This document shows positions 44,808 through 56,229 of a DNA stretch of 64,000 nt, one piece after another. Numbering within the stretch: the stretch's first letter is position 1; every line of letters begins with the position of its first letter. The stretch comes from Pseudocercospora fijiensis CIRAD86 (Eukaryota; Ascomycota; Dothideomycetes; Mycosphaerellales; Mycosphaerellaceae). The stretch lies in the NCBI RefSeq assembly GCF_000340215.1, contig NW_006921533.1, positions 373,616 through 437,615 of the forward strand, given 5' to 3'. The notes beneath the pieces were generated by a model that did no database searches, had not been told where the DNA came from, and was given only the letters and a program-made list of their open reading frames with translations. Both the position numbers and the translations under genes were made by a program.

Positions 44808-44954
44808 AGAGCCCAGCAGTATAAGATCAGTAACAACGCCCAACCAACCGCGACGCCACTCCTCTGTTCCTTCAGAACTCATGTATCAAGTCAATGGCAA
44901 AGACGCCAAGTCTGAAACTCCTGCGTCGAATCTTCGATAATCGTCTTTTGTCGG

Positions 44955-45349
44955 TTATGCCGCTGTAGCCACGCGGCTGTCCTTCGCCACTTTCAGTGCG
45001 CCCTCACCTCCTCCCAGTCCTCCTCCCTCTTGCACTCCAGCGAAGGCAGCGTGGACTTTCTCAGCCAAAATGGTGCCGTTGCCCTTCTTTTTCTTCTTCT
45101 TGGCTTGCTTAGTAACCTTGGCCGGGTCGAACTTGACCTTGGCAACACTGTCGTCGTAGTGACTACCATGCTGGCCGCTAGCGTTGTGGGCGCAGTTATT
45201 GACTGCAGATTGGATGTTGTGTCCGAATTCCTTAGAGGTTCAGGTGGTGGTGTCTCGATATCGCCGTACTTCACCCGATTGTTGCCTCGTGAAGTGTGGC
45301 TGGGGGGTTTGTGCATGTCGCCAGGACGCTCAAAAGGGCTGTGGGCCAT
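44955..45349 (-). CDS. Small lysine-rich hypothetical protein
   Basis: Best model: exon 45275-45349 (MAHSPFERPGDMHKPPSHTS) joined over a 44-bp intron to 44955-45230, which encodes SVAKVKFDPAKVTKQAKKKKKKGNGTILAEKVH and a Gly-rich tail; 116 residues. The alternative is no intron and a frame that reads VKYGDIETPPPEPL and ends at 44993. Both cannot be right. The lysine run and the AEKVHAAFAG helix favour the spliced version. The 44-bp intron is very short, so confidence is low. A nuclear or nucleolar location would fit the basic run (inference). Confidence 0.35.
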
Positions 45350-46123
45350 TGAATTCTCTGCCCATCTATATCCCAAGAGACGGTCATTGTGCCCAATCCT
45401 ATGCAAGATTCAAACTTGGAAAGGGAAGCCGATACAGCTCGCGGGGGCATTGGATAGAACCAGGATGCCAACAGAAGAGTCTGAGGAGATGATACCGAAC
45501 AGGACGAGTCAGCTGCAGTCGCTTTCGTGATCGTGGTCATTTGATAAAATCACGACTGCGCTCTCAACAAACACGTCGTCCAAAATCGGCACCCATGCCC
45601 ATCGGCAAGACTCGGGCCGAAGCACGCGCAATCCGCCCCTCCAAACCTTCACCTGACCTCTCTTCCTCCTCTTCGTCTCGACCTGCCTCTTCTCCTGCTG
45701 ACATACAGAAAATCCTCTTCCACCTCCATTTCGCTACAGTATGTACACGATAAGCACCCTCAACGCACCCCGTCACCCGACAGAACGGCTTGTGCGTGTG
45801 ACCAAAAGCATGCATGCATCGTCATCCAACAGATTCGCATGCAGTATACAGCACAGTATACATTTCCATCTCGAATCTTGATGCGAGCCCCGGTCAACAA
45901 CCACGCAGGGCAGGCATACGTACGTCAAAGCTCGATCGTCGTCTGACACTGTTCATCAGTGCACCCAATAAGGTGATCGAGTATTGTCACATGGCTCCCA
46001 GGGCATGTTCCTTGATAAGGAGGTCGTACGGCAGCTTCTAAGTAGTAAGTATCTACCTAGCAGCTTTTCATCTTGCCTTCGTGTCTCGAATTCTGCTTTT
46101 CTTCAAAACGGAAACATATCATC
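45350..46123. other. Intergenic or 5' leader, no supported gene
   Basis: Frames at 45541-45753 (Ser/Pro/Arg-rich) and 45814-46041 lack domains. It may include 5' untranslated sequence of the gene at 46124. Confidence 0.4.
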
Positions 46124-46605
46124 ATGTCGGAGCAGAAAGTCGAGGAGCAGATTGCTTCGACTGGAGGAGGTATGTCTTCTGCTTCGAACTCAGGTATCTG
46201 GTAGCGTCTCTGACGAGTTTACTTAATTGCAGGAGCACCGAGTGACATCAACGCCGCACCAGTCGAAACTTCAGTCAATGAACCGACTGTAAATGGAAAC
46301 CCTGCGACTGAAGCAGTAACCTCTTCCTCAGGTTCGCAAAAAAGCGTCTTCCATCCTAAATCTCAAAAAAAGAAATCTAACGGTCATCTGCTCCAGCCCC
46401 AGCAACTTCTGAACCCGCCGCTACGGAAACCAGCAAGACAGACGCAGACCTACCTACGAAGAAACTCGTCAAAGACGTCACTGGGCGAGAGAAGAAAAGC
46501 ACACTAAGTGGAATTCTCAAGAAACTTATGTTTTGGAAGAAGGATAAGAAGAAGCCTGCGGAAGCAGAAGCTGAGGCTGTGACTGGAGGTGCTACGACTG
46601 CATAA
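46124..46605 (+). CDS. Small charged hypothetical protein
   Basis: Three exons keep one frame: 46124-46169, 46233-46331 and 46397-46605, with donors GTATGT and GTTCGC and acceptors TTGCAG and CTCCAG; a TCTAAC branch lies in intron 2. The 117-residue product has a disordered Glu/Thr/Ala-rich first half and a basic helix KKSTLSGILKKLMFWKKDKKKP near the end, a pattern seen in many small fungal proteins of unknown role. That amphipathic Trp-containing helix could touch membranes (inference). The GTTCGC donor is weak, so the second intron is less certain. Confidence 0.6.
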
Positions 46606-46860
46606 GAAATGGATGTGAGCGAGCGTGCTTTTGAGCGGGATACCCTGAAAGACATAAGACACATGGCGGATTGTGAGTGAGTGGAGGAAGTAATGTAATG
46701 TGTAGTGAATGCATTGGATACCCAACCCTTGATGTGACTGCGTATGATAAGTGTTTTGTTTCAAGATTCGCATGTTGAGACTTTTGCAGGTTCTTCTTGA
46801 GATCTCTAGAATGAGCACCTATGTGTAGTAGCACCCTCTTATTCAATTGCTCGGATTCTC

Positions 46861-48448
46861 TCACTCGCCCTGCTCCAACTCATCCAGCTGATTCAAAAGC
46901 TCCAGCTCTCTCTTTCGAATCTTAAGCATCTCCAGATCACGCTCGATTCTAGCTCTCTTCGAGCTCGAGCTCCCACGATGGTGTCCAGAGCTAGATGATG
47001 AGAGCTCGTGCGAAGAATTTGGAGATTCTTGATTTGACGTCTGGGGTGAAGGTGCAGTTACAGCAAACTTCTCCGTCTTGATGACTTGTGGGAGGAACTC
47101 TTCGTCGTCCTCATCCTCGTCGTTGCAGTCATAGAGTTTGCGCTTGATCGCAGCCGATGGTGGCATTGGCAAGCGGGATAGAGTTTTCAGCCGGAGATCA
47201 TCGCGGCCCAGGCCGCGAAGGCTCTGCTTGCCTTTGCTTCGCGCTTTCGGTGCAGTCAATCTCTTCGAGCCTTGAATGTCGGTCTTAGAACCTTGTTTCG
47301 ACTTGCTCGCAGCAGCATCGGACAGGATGGCGGTGCCCGATACTTCGTTCTCGGAGCCGCATAGTGATATGTCATCTTCCTCGTCGTCCTCGTCGTCCTC
47401 ATCCGAAGACTCCTCGTCCGAAGAGGGATAAATCTCGCGGTAATTAATTCGCTGACGCGCGTTGGCTCGAGCTCTCAGCTTCCGGGTGTATTTCACAGGC
47501 GAGCCATCTTCAGTAGACAGAGTTCTGCGATGATCAATGATTGCCTCCTCTTCTCCTGAATCGGACTGTTCAAATCCGGTGTCCTCGTCAGCAAGACTGT
47601 TCTTCTCAGTAGCGTCGAAGTCGTATAGTTCTGCCTCCTTGAAGTTCAGCTCGCCAGCCGTAGTATAGTCGACTTCATGTGGGCGAAGATTGCGGAATTC
47701 GAACACGTAGGGCTCGCCATGTTTTCCGCCCTTCGAGAAGAACCAACTTAGGCGGATAGGATACGATTGCTCGAAATTGCTTTGGCTGTCATGTTGGTTA
47801 GCTGAATTAATCACGCGAAGACCACGGCTGAAGCTTACAGAGCGTTACGTCTAGGCTCGACATTGGTTTTGGAACTCTTGAAGTCCTCGATACGCTCGCG
47901 AGCGGCCCTTTGAAGATCGACTTTCCCACGCTGGACATGTACGGATACACAGCCGTGGTTCGCCTGGTAGACTGGGTCCTTCAGCCACTCGTCGCTTGCA
48001 TTTTGTGGTCGTTCTAGTTATAAGGATCAGTTTCAGCATCGAAATAAAAAGCGGATCACTTACTCGCTGGCGCTGGCATTTTTAAGGGAAAGAGCTGTGC
48101 TGCTTGAACGCCGTCATGCCATACCATAGTGTGCCCGAAAGTGTATTTAGACCCAAGTGTTGCTGGTTTGAGTGGGATCCAGAACACTTGGGCGTACTCA
48201 GTGCCCTGCTGAGCGTAGTAATCTGGGTGGAAAGCAATGACTACGCTGACGCCACTTGCATTTTGGAGCTTGAACGACCGGTCAAGCTCGAGGAGCACTT
48301 CGAATTGCGAGCCGGCGGGAAGTATGACGCTGCGACTACCGATAGACCGATCAAGATAAAAGGTCTTTTTGCAGTATTGATTGCTGTACTCCGTCAGATC
48401 TTGGCCGTTGCTCTTGAGCGCCACGCGCACGCCGTCGAGATGGCGCAT
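46861..48448 (-). CDS. DUF7918 domain protein
   Basis: Three exons: 48064-48448 (ATG at 48448), 47839-48013 and 46861-47785, with GTAAGT and GTAAGC donors and ACTAG / GACAG acceptors; 494 residues. The first 180 residues form the beta-rich DUF7918 domain (LDGVRVALKSNGQDLTEY, SIGSRSVILPAGSQFEVLLEL) and close with YPIRLSWFFSKGGKHGEPYVFEFRN. A long disordered tail follows, with two strongly acidic runs (EESSDEDDEDDEEDD and DEDEDDEEF), several basic patches and a C-terminal coiled coil (DLEMLKIRKRELELLNQLDELE). The composition suggests a nuclear or chromatin-linked protein, but no function is established for the domain. Confidence 0.82.
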
Positions 48449-48952
48449 CTCGGAATGACTGCGAGGAATGGAGTGATGAGAAAATTCGTAACTTTTGGCC
48501 GAGCCATCCTGCCGACATTTGTACTTCTTGTCACCGCCAGTCCGCCATGGCCATCGAGTGGGTCCATTGTTTCATAATGCAAGTGAACCGCAAGTTGATA
48601 GTGCAAGTATGGTTGAATAGACCAATAAGCTGCGAGCCTCACTTTCCAAATTGCAAGTGAGGCATGTCCGGAAAACCTTATGCATCTGTGAGTCTTGAAG
48701 TGAGTTGGACTGCCACAAGACTGAGGAGGTGGGAGAGCTGAGCTGGTTTCGTAGACTATACATCCATCCCGGCGTGACCTATGTGCAGTAGCAAAGCAGC
48801 TTGGGGGATGTACAATATGGAAAATCTTACTACAATGGCGGGAGCTGACACGCCATGTTCCAGTGCCTACGCTTGCGCTGTACGCGGACAACCCGTCTAC
48901 CTTTCCTTCTTGCGCCGAACGCCCTCCATGCTGTGATCTTGAACAAACGCTC
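48449..48952. other. Intergenic, no supported gene
   Basis: Promoter side of the DUF7918 gene and 3' flank of the carrier gene. A minus-strand frame at 48394-48891 has no domain. Confidence 0.5.
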
Positions 48953-49794
48953 CTACATAATCTTGTTGAAGGCTGGTATCAATGTTTGTGCCAACCAGAA
49001 CGAGAAAGTGAGCTTTGGTCCGGTCATCAGAAGCTTTGGCACCAGACCCTTGAAGAAAGCGCTGAAGCCTTCATATCGTGCCATCTCTCCGATAATCTTC
49101 AGTCCAGACTTCTTGACCTCAAAGTTTTGGTTCTGTATACGGGTCTTGATAACATCGAGCGGCGCGGATACAATCAGTGATGCACTTGAACCGGCGATCG
49201 ATGCGACGAAGTTCTGGCCCCAAGTGGCCTTGTTGTAGTCTTCCAGTGCGAACAGGTATTGCTTAGCAGCAGCAGAACCCCCGAAGAGCGCGAACGATCC
49301 AGGAGCGTTACGTGCGGCGGTCCAGCCCCAGCCTCGGTATAATCCAAATCCCTCATCTGCAACAATTCGCAGTACACCACGGCCGCGGAAAGCCTCTGGG
49401 TTTGTCTGTCTCTTGATCTTGAGCACGTCCAATGGCAGTAGAACGATCTCACCGATTCCGATCAATGAACCAGCAGTTGCGTGCATTATCGCCTTGCCAT
49501 TGCCCTTGCCAAAAGTCGCGTCGAATTGTGCTCCGTGGTGGGTAGCGAGGTAGTCTCGTACGAAGGGCTGACCGCCATATTTGTACACTCTTTGCAGAAC
49601 CTTGTATGCTGCTGCGTATCCGAGACCAGGGAAGAGGGTGAAAAACCGCTTGACGACGGGTTCGGAGGCGTGCTTTCGGAAAATGACTTCGTTGAGATGA
49701 CTCGCACCAGAAATCTTGCCCTGGTTGGACATCAATCGCTTGGCTATCGTATCGACTGGGTGGAATATGATGAGCTCGGCAATACCAGCAGAGC
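48953..49794 (-). CDS. Mitochondrial GTP/GDP carrier, main exon
   Basis: Member of the mitochondrial carrier family, closest to yeast Ggc1, which exchanges matrix GDP for cytosolic GTP. The exon starts after the acceptor CTCAG (49795-49799) with SAGIAELIIFHPVDTIAKRLMSNQGKI, the Ggc1 signature. The three PX(D/E)XX(K/R) motifs are HPVDTIAKR, LPLDVLKIK and APLDVIKTR, followed by GLYRGWGWTAARNAPGSFALFGG. The 280 codons make an almost complete carrier. The first exon, which should carry about 15-20 residues, lies upstream; an ATG at about 49938 with MSPPMAVTKSGASNVE is a candidate, but I could not fix its donor site. Confidence 0.88.
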
Positions 49795-50427
49795 CTGAGG
49801 CATTTTGTCAGCTGAAAGGTCAGTACGAAGTGAATTCTAGCGATCAGGTCACGTTACAACACATCGTTAACAAAAATACTCGCTCGACATTTGATGCGCC
49901 GCTCTTCGTCACTGCCATTGGAGGCGACATCTCGAATATTCAATGCCTTGGACGTGTTTGACCACACCCTATCTATTTGGAGACCCGTAGCAAACGCTGG
50001 AGCGAGGGAAAAGCAAAGAGGAAATATCGAGAATTGGTGTCGCGCGATGCTCCTTTGATACAAAAAGTTGATCTGCTCCTCGCACTAACAAAGCTCAATC
50101 ATCCCTGCACATCAGCGCACAGGCCAGTGCGGGATTGTCCTCCGAGCCCGACTCGGTCTTCAACTGGACTTCACATTGTCTTCCGACAAGCAATTCGCTG
50201 ATCTGTGCGAAGGCAAGAACCCTAAATATGTAGGATGAATGACTCGGGAAGGTCGGAATTGAAGCATATTAGGAGATCAGTCTCAAAAGTGTTATGCAAA
50301 TTTCATGTCAGACCGATCTCACTCTACCCTGGGTATATCCAGTATGACGCCTTTGCTGAAACGCTGCAATGTCTTCGAACTCGATCTGCAATGCAACCGA
50401 GTGGGCCCTTAGAACGCAATCCACCTT
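49795..50427. other. Carrier 5' end and intergenic
   Basis: Contains the probable short first exon of the carrier gene near 49890-49940 and then no supported gene up to the MED6 stop codon. Confidence 0.45.
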
Positions 50428-51588
50428 CTACGATGCGGCAGGCGTCTGCACAGCAGTTGCGCTGCTTGGTGTCGTTGGGGTTACAAGCGAGCCACCTTTG
50501 CTCTTTCGTCGTTTGGACTTTTCACCACCTTTGCTGACTCTCCGCTCATCTTTGCTGCTCTTCGCCTCCTTTCCAGGCTCCTTGATCTTCGTCTTGAATG
50601 CATCAGCACCTGACGACTCGACCTTTGGCGAAGTTGCTCTTGATGTAGACGCCGAGTCTTTCTCAGCTCGAGCCTTGGCAAGCGCCGCTTCCTCGTCTGC
50701 TCTACGTTTCTTAACTGTAGCATGGGACGAGGAGAACTTGAAGCTGCCAGGTTCGCCGATCAAAGGGTTCTCATCGGTAAAGTCATCTCCATAAAAGATT
50801 GCCATTCTCAGAGAATCTGCCAGCAGACGAGTCTCTTCATAGTTGGACGAGTTTGCGGAGGTCGTGATTTGCGAGGCCGGCTGGACTGAGCCTGAGCGAA
50901 GAGATTGCGAATCTGTTCCAGGAGCAAGGCTGCCTTCGCGCGAGCGTATTGGGGATCCCGCTACCGACCCTGATGTGGTCGCCTTCGCAGTCTGACTTTG
51001 AGGGAGATAGCTGTGTCCCAACGCCGGATCATAGACTGGTAGGTCATGAATTCTCTCGATAACCTTGTTGAGACTACTGGCCGCAGCGAGCAAGCGATTG
51101 CCGATGATGTCGAAGACATTTGGAGCCTGGTAGACATTTATGCCGACAATGTAGTACGTCGCCAGAATTGTGATCTCCCACTGCCCTTCGATGATCACAC
51201 CCGCCGGTCGTGGCGCATTGTCCTGTATTCTCTGCCTGTCCTGCTTGCGAACAACGTATATACCTGTCTTGACGCCTTGAGCAGCCAACTCCTTGTCCGC
51301 CACAGGCTGCGGCTCTGCTACGATCATGAATTCGAGGCCGTTGCGCGATCGAACGAGGTCTTCAAAGCCCTTGCGGTTGTTGCTGAGCTCATACATATTC
51401 CAGTCGTTCTGAGCCTGTGAGAGGTACATGCCATTCTTGGAGCTCCAGTCGAAGAAGGGCGATTCAGACATGTATCGATGTATCATGTTCTCGTCCATCG
51501 GCTGACCGTTCATCTCATTGACCCACCAGTCAACAATTTCTGGGCGCGCGTGGATCACCTCGTCGATAGGAGGAGCTTTGGACGCCAT
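50428..51588 (-). CDS. med6: Mediator of RNA polymerase II transcription subunit 6
   Basis: Intronless gene of 386 residues. The N-terminal 170 residues form the Med6 domain, with NENMIHRYMSESPFFDWSSKN-like spacing, QAQNDWNMYELSNNRKGFEDLVRSRNGLEFMIVAEP, TGIYVVRKQDRQR and a WEITILATYYIVGINVYQAP strand, then the helix GNRLLAAASSLNKVIERI. Med6 is a core head-module subunit that contacts RNA polymerase II. A fungal extension follows with Ser-rich sequence, GDDFTDENPLIGEPGSFKF and a basic KxK tail. Start at ATG 51588 gives MASKAPPIDE, the usual start of the family. It lies about 340 bp from the second RIP block. Confidence 0.93.
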   Translation of the reverse strand: MASKAPPIDEVIHARPEIVDWWVNEMNGQPMDENMIHRYMSESPFFDWSSKNGMYLSQAQNDWNMYELSNNRKGFEDLVRSRNGLEFMIVAEPQPVADKELAAQGVKTGIYVVRKQDRQRIQDNAPRPAGVIIEGQWEITILATYYIVGINVYQAPNVFDIIGNRLLAAASSLNKVIERIHDLPVYDPALGHSYLPQSQTAKATTSGSVAGSPIRSREGSLAPGTDSQSLRSGSVQPASQITTSANSSNYEETRLLADSLRMAIFYGDDFTDENPLIGEPGSFKFSSSHATVKKRRADEEAALAKARAEKDSASTSRATSPKVESSGADAFKTKIKEPGKEAKSSKDERRVSKGGEKSKRRKSKGGSLVTPTTPSSATAVQTPAAS

Positions 51589-51989
51589 CTTGTTTGACGC
51601 GATTTGCTCTCGAGGTTTGAGGATTGTCTGTAGACAGCGGTAATGGACTCGAGACGCGTGACAGGGTGTTCAGAGACGGAAGTGAAGCTTGCTCTTTACT
51701 CATCTGTAAAGGATTTCAAGGGCGATCTTAATCGGACCATGTCAGATGTAAGAGTGCTCAGACCCGCTAAATATTCACTGCAGCAGCAAGGGAATGTGAG
51801 GTAGATCGTTGTTGGTGGTTGATGTTCACAAGAAAATAGTCAAGCAGCTTGTGCTGAGCTCACGGCAATGTCGCATGCGCCGGCTCGCTGGACGGAGCTC
51901 TATACATACCAGATTGTCAATGGAGGGTTAGCTTCACTTTAGTCTATTGTCGCTTCCTATTCTTCCTATACCTTCCTTACTAACCTTAC

Positions 51990-52880
51990 TATGCCTATTA
52001 TCGCGACAAACCTTACTTAGACTCGCTATACTTTCGCGCCTTGCCTCGTAATATTCTTCTTCTATCGATAATACCGATAGCGATACCGATACCGATACCG
52101 ATAGTAGTAGCCGCTATAACTAGTATTCCGCGAGACCTTATTCTTAGCGCAGCTTTAGCAGCTTTAGCTTTAACTTTAGTAGCGTACTTACTAGTAGAAG
52201 GAGGAGAATATTTATCGTAAGTTACGAGGCGTATCGCTATAGACTCGCTACTAACTCGCTCTAGACTTCGACGCCCTACGACTATAAATACCTACGATTT
52301 CTAGTATTATAGCGCGTAGATATAGCAAGAGCTACTCGATTAAATAGCGATACTAGATAAGAAGAAGGCGGTATTAAATAGACTACGGAAATATAAAGCT
52401 ACTAGACTTATTATAGAAACGGACTCTAGTAAGCTTATACTAGCGCTATACTACTACTATATACGCTCTAATAACTTTAAGTGTCGTATACTTAATACTA
52501 AGGGCGAGCGAGTCTATGCTTATTATAAGTATAAGGGCAAGTCTAGCTATACGGCTAGTATAGAAGAGGTTAAAGAAGACGATAGAAATAGCGAGCTAGC
52601 CGCGATATAGGCGCGAGTCGAGGCTATAGAGGCAAAGAATGCTATATTAGAGGTAAAGATTAAGGTATTAGAAGCTAGGTTCGATAAGTTAGAAGGATAT
52701 TGCCTCTCGTAGTTTAAATAGCTTAAGAATAAGGCTATTATTAAGTCTAAGGATATATATACGATATAGAAGGAGCTATAGCTAAATAGCGATCGCGAGC
52801 TACTAGTAGATAATGTTTAAAGAGCGAGTCTATAGCGAGTCTATAGCGAGTCTATATTTTAATTTCCTTTCTTCTTCGAT
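51990..52880 (+). pseudogene. RIP-broken coiled-coil protein relic
   Basis: One frame with TAG breaks reads LYYYYIRSNNFKCRILNTKG, AYYKYKGKSSYTASIEE, then a heptad-like helix VEAIEAKNAILEVKIKVLEA. Such small ORFs with a knuckle-like Cys segment and coiled coil occur next to fungal transposases. Not identified further. Confidence 0.35.
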
Positions 52881-54199
52881 CGTGTCTCTATAGATAATAG
52901 ATTAACTAGCTTCTAAGTACGCTTTAGCTTCTAACTCTTCTAACTATCTTGCTAGCTATCTTACTAACCTTGCTAACCTTACTAGCCTTACTAGCCTTAC
53001 TAGCCTTGCTAGCCTTCTTACTAGCTATCTTGCTAGCCTTCTTACTAACTATCTTACTAACTATCTTACTAACTATCTTGCTAACTATCTTGCTAGTCCT
53101 TAGCTTCGCTCGACTCTTTTAGAATAGGCGTAACTCGCGGTAGCCTCGCGGTGTCCTCGCTACTTAGGTTAATAAACTTAGGCGGCTTTTTTATATCGAT
53201 TACCTTCTCCTTCTATAGCTTCTCTTACTTAATCTCTATAGATAGAACAACCCTATCCTAACTCGCTATAGCACTCGCGCTGCTACTCGTAGTAGGAGTA
53301 CTTAGCCGGTACTTCCGCTTTAGTTGCTTTTATTACTATAGCTTCCGCTATTAGATATAGATTTTAAGGTAATAGATTAGTAGCTGCTTTGTTGCTTTCC
53401 CTATTTGCGGTTTAAAGAGTATAAGAGCCTCTTTAACTAGTCCTAGGCCGAGTGCTTTAGATGCGACTTTATCTAGTAATAGGCGCTTATTATCGAAATT
53501 AGTATAAAAGAAGTACTTTGTATAGTCGTCGACCTAATAGACGCTACCTTACGGTAGGTCCTTAGCGTTAATCCGACTAAGAACCTAGTCTATAAGTAAT
53601 ATATTAGCTTCTTCGAAGTCTTTGTTAGACTAGATATTAGTAATAGAAGTCTATAGGACTAGCTAATTATATTCCTATAGGTCGACTCTACCCCTATAAG
53701 AAACCTCTACTCGCTAGCTAAAAACTGAATAGCGGTAGGTAAATAATACCTTTGTTAGCTCCCTTAATGCTTGTATAGGTATTAGTAGACGTTGCGAGAG
53801 GCTCCGAGATCTAGCATTTAGTCGAGAAGTTAGCTTATACTGCTAAATAGTAGCATTGCGTATAGTATTCGCCGCCTTAGGTAGAGAAGGGAACGTATTA
53901 AAGCCTCGTACTATACTCGCAGTTAAACTCGTAGCAGTAGTAGTAGTAGCTGCTACTGCTACTAACGGCTCGCGTATAAATCGCTCGGTTAGTAGATTAG
54001 GGTTCTTAAGACTATATTAGTTATAGAATGCGTATGTTTTTAATAGTGTTATATAGTTAGCGCCGGTAATAGTATAAAAGGTACCCTAGACAGGCATTAT
54101 TAGCAGTAGAACTAAGGTAGAACAAGATAGGAATTAAAAGATTAAGAAGGAAATAGAACTAAAATAAGCGACTCGCGGCCGGCTCGCGGCCGGCTCGTA

Positions 54200-55830
54200 G
54201 ATCCCTTATTTTAGATTAGTATATATTATTTATAAACTTAATTAATCTAGCCCCGGTATTCGCCCTACCTAACGTCTAATTACGAGCTGCTAATAGCTTG
54301 TCTAACTCTATTAGTTTAGGCCCTAACCCTATAGCTATATACTCGGCAATTAGCTATCGAAGAAGTAAGTATACCTAGCGGTAAACTCGCTCTCTATCGC
54401 TATTATTCTCGCTACTACTAACTAGATACGAGAAGCCGCGAGTCTATAATGCTATCTAACACTAAGTAAGCGTAGCCTCGGGCAGGTAGGCTTTAAGATC
54501 TAGGAGCGAGTCTATTAGCGAGTCTATAGCGAGTACTATAGAATCTAATATATACCGAATCCTTAAAGGTCTTCCTCTATATTATTAAGTACGCCGTTAG
54601 GTATAGGAATACCTTAATAAGAATGCCCGCTTAGCTCTAGATAATAGTATAGAATATGCGGAATACCTAGTACGACGTATAGTCGATTAGCCTACTTCCT
54701 AATCCGATAGCTATTCTAGAGGTAAACAAATTCGAGGACTTTATAGCGTATAATTAGTATATAGACTATAAGGAAGGTAATCCGATCGGCTAGTAATTTA
54801 GCATCGTATAGTAACTCGCGTAGCAACTTATAAAAATAGCCCCTCTAGCTATTTAATATAAGTGCTTGCTAGCGCTACTATACCTCGATCCGCTAGTTTA
54901 TCTTACTCGTACCGTATTTAAAGCAGTCTTCGAAAGCTAGTAGTTCTAGTTCTAGTTCTAGTTCCGGTTCTAGGTTACTACGAGTCGTAAGGCGAGTCGT
55001 ATAGTAAGCGTCCGCAGCTAGAATCGTTTCCGCCCTACGGTCTAATCGGATAATCTATAGCATTATACTACTATTCTTAATTATTATAATATATTAAGCG
55101 AGTACGGATATAGCTATATAGCTAGTAATCCCTACGTAGACCTAGATAATATAACGCGAGTAGATATTAATAGCTACGTAGATCTATATCCCCTAATGCT
55201 CGAATTTATAGTAAGCATCTATTAATATTACGTAGCTAGGGCCTAGTATAATAATCGCTCTATAGTACTCTCGCGCCTACTCGTAGCAAACTCGTAACCC
55301 TTTAGGATTTAGTAAGCAAGCTATACGATATAGCCGATCTCTGCTAATAATGTTGTATTTAGACCTAATATAGGTATATAGGTACCGTCGGCCGAAGGAC
55401 TCTACTATAGACTTCTCGAGCTCTTCCTATAAGACCTCTACTATCTCCTCTTCCGCTTCTATCTATCTATCTCGCGATAATACCTTCTTTAATCTAAGCT
55501 CTTAACGTATCCGTTAATATCTCTACTAGCTAATATTAAATCTATCTATCTTTAGTACTTTAACCGCTTCTTTATTAGTTAAGTGTAAAGCGGAGAAGGT
55601 ATATACGACTTAGATCTTTAGTACCTCGATATTATTAACTTAGTTATAGTAAGCGTAATAGCTATAATTAACCCTCTATTCCTTAAGCCTCCGACAAAGC
55701 GTAGAAAGAGCTATCTAGTAACTAGTCTCTTATATAAGGTACTATAGGATTTCGCCTTATATAGTACCGCTATTAACCTATAAGGTTATCTAAGCCCTCT
55801 ATAGCGAGAGATCGATACGTAGAGGCATTT
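54200..55830 (-). pseudogene. Integrase-core-like (DDE) transposase relic
   Basis: Minus-strand frame with TAG breaks carries RSKYNIISRDRLYRIACLLNPKG, VILIDAYYKFEH and AINIYSRYI. This is the pattern of the fungal integrase-core proteins that read DGxxKL..WG.xIY..IDAYSR..xW.YVG. A preceding helical zone (ALHLTNKEAVKVLKI) fits. The remaining C-terminal half is too damaged to place catalytic residues. Confidence 0.5.
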
Positions 55831-56229
55831 TGCGAGTTAATAGCGAGTATAGTGCGAGGGCAAATATAGAAAGTTGGTCGTAGAGGTAGGTTAGTAGAGG
55901 CGGTGAGAACCTCTATTAACAATCTAGTATATATGGGCCTCCCTATCGCTGCCGCAACTCAATTCGCGGGCCACCTTCCTCGTCTGTTACTGCCGTCTAA
56001 TATCCTTACCCTGCTCTAATAGCTATGTCTTGCTATTCGCCCTCTTAGCCTGTCTTTCGAGGTGTCTGTATTCTAGCAACGCGCTAATTCTCGGGTAGCG
56101 CATTCCGTAGAGATCTACAATTGAATAACGTTTTGTATGCCCCGCTAAGACTATGAAATTCGTATATACTCGAGCTATAATTTTGGGAATTTTGAAACTA
56201 CTACTACCTCGTCGCCTCTGTTATCGCCC

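Noticed and set aside
45030..45530. Plus-strand frame of 166 codons with a hydrophobic start
   Set aside because: Complement of the lysine-rich minus-strand gene; the apparent membrane helix is the reverse of AAG/AAA codons.
50369..50794. Plus-strand frame of 141 codons
   Set aside because: Antisense of the MED6 C-terminal region.
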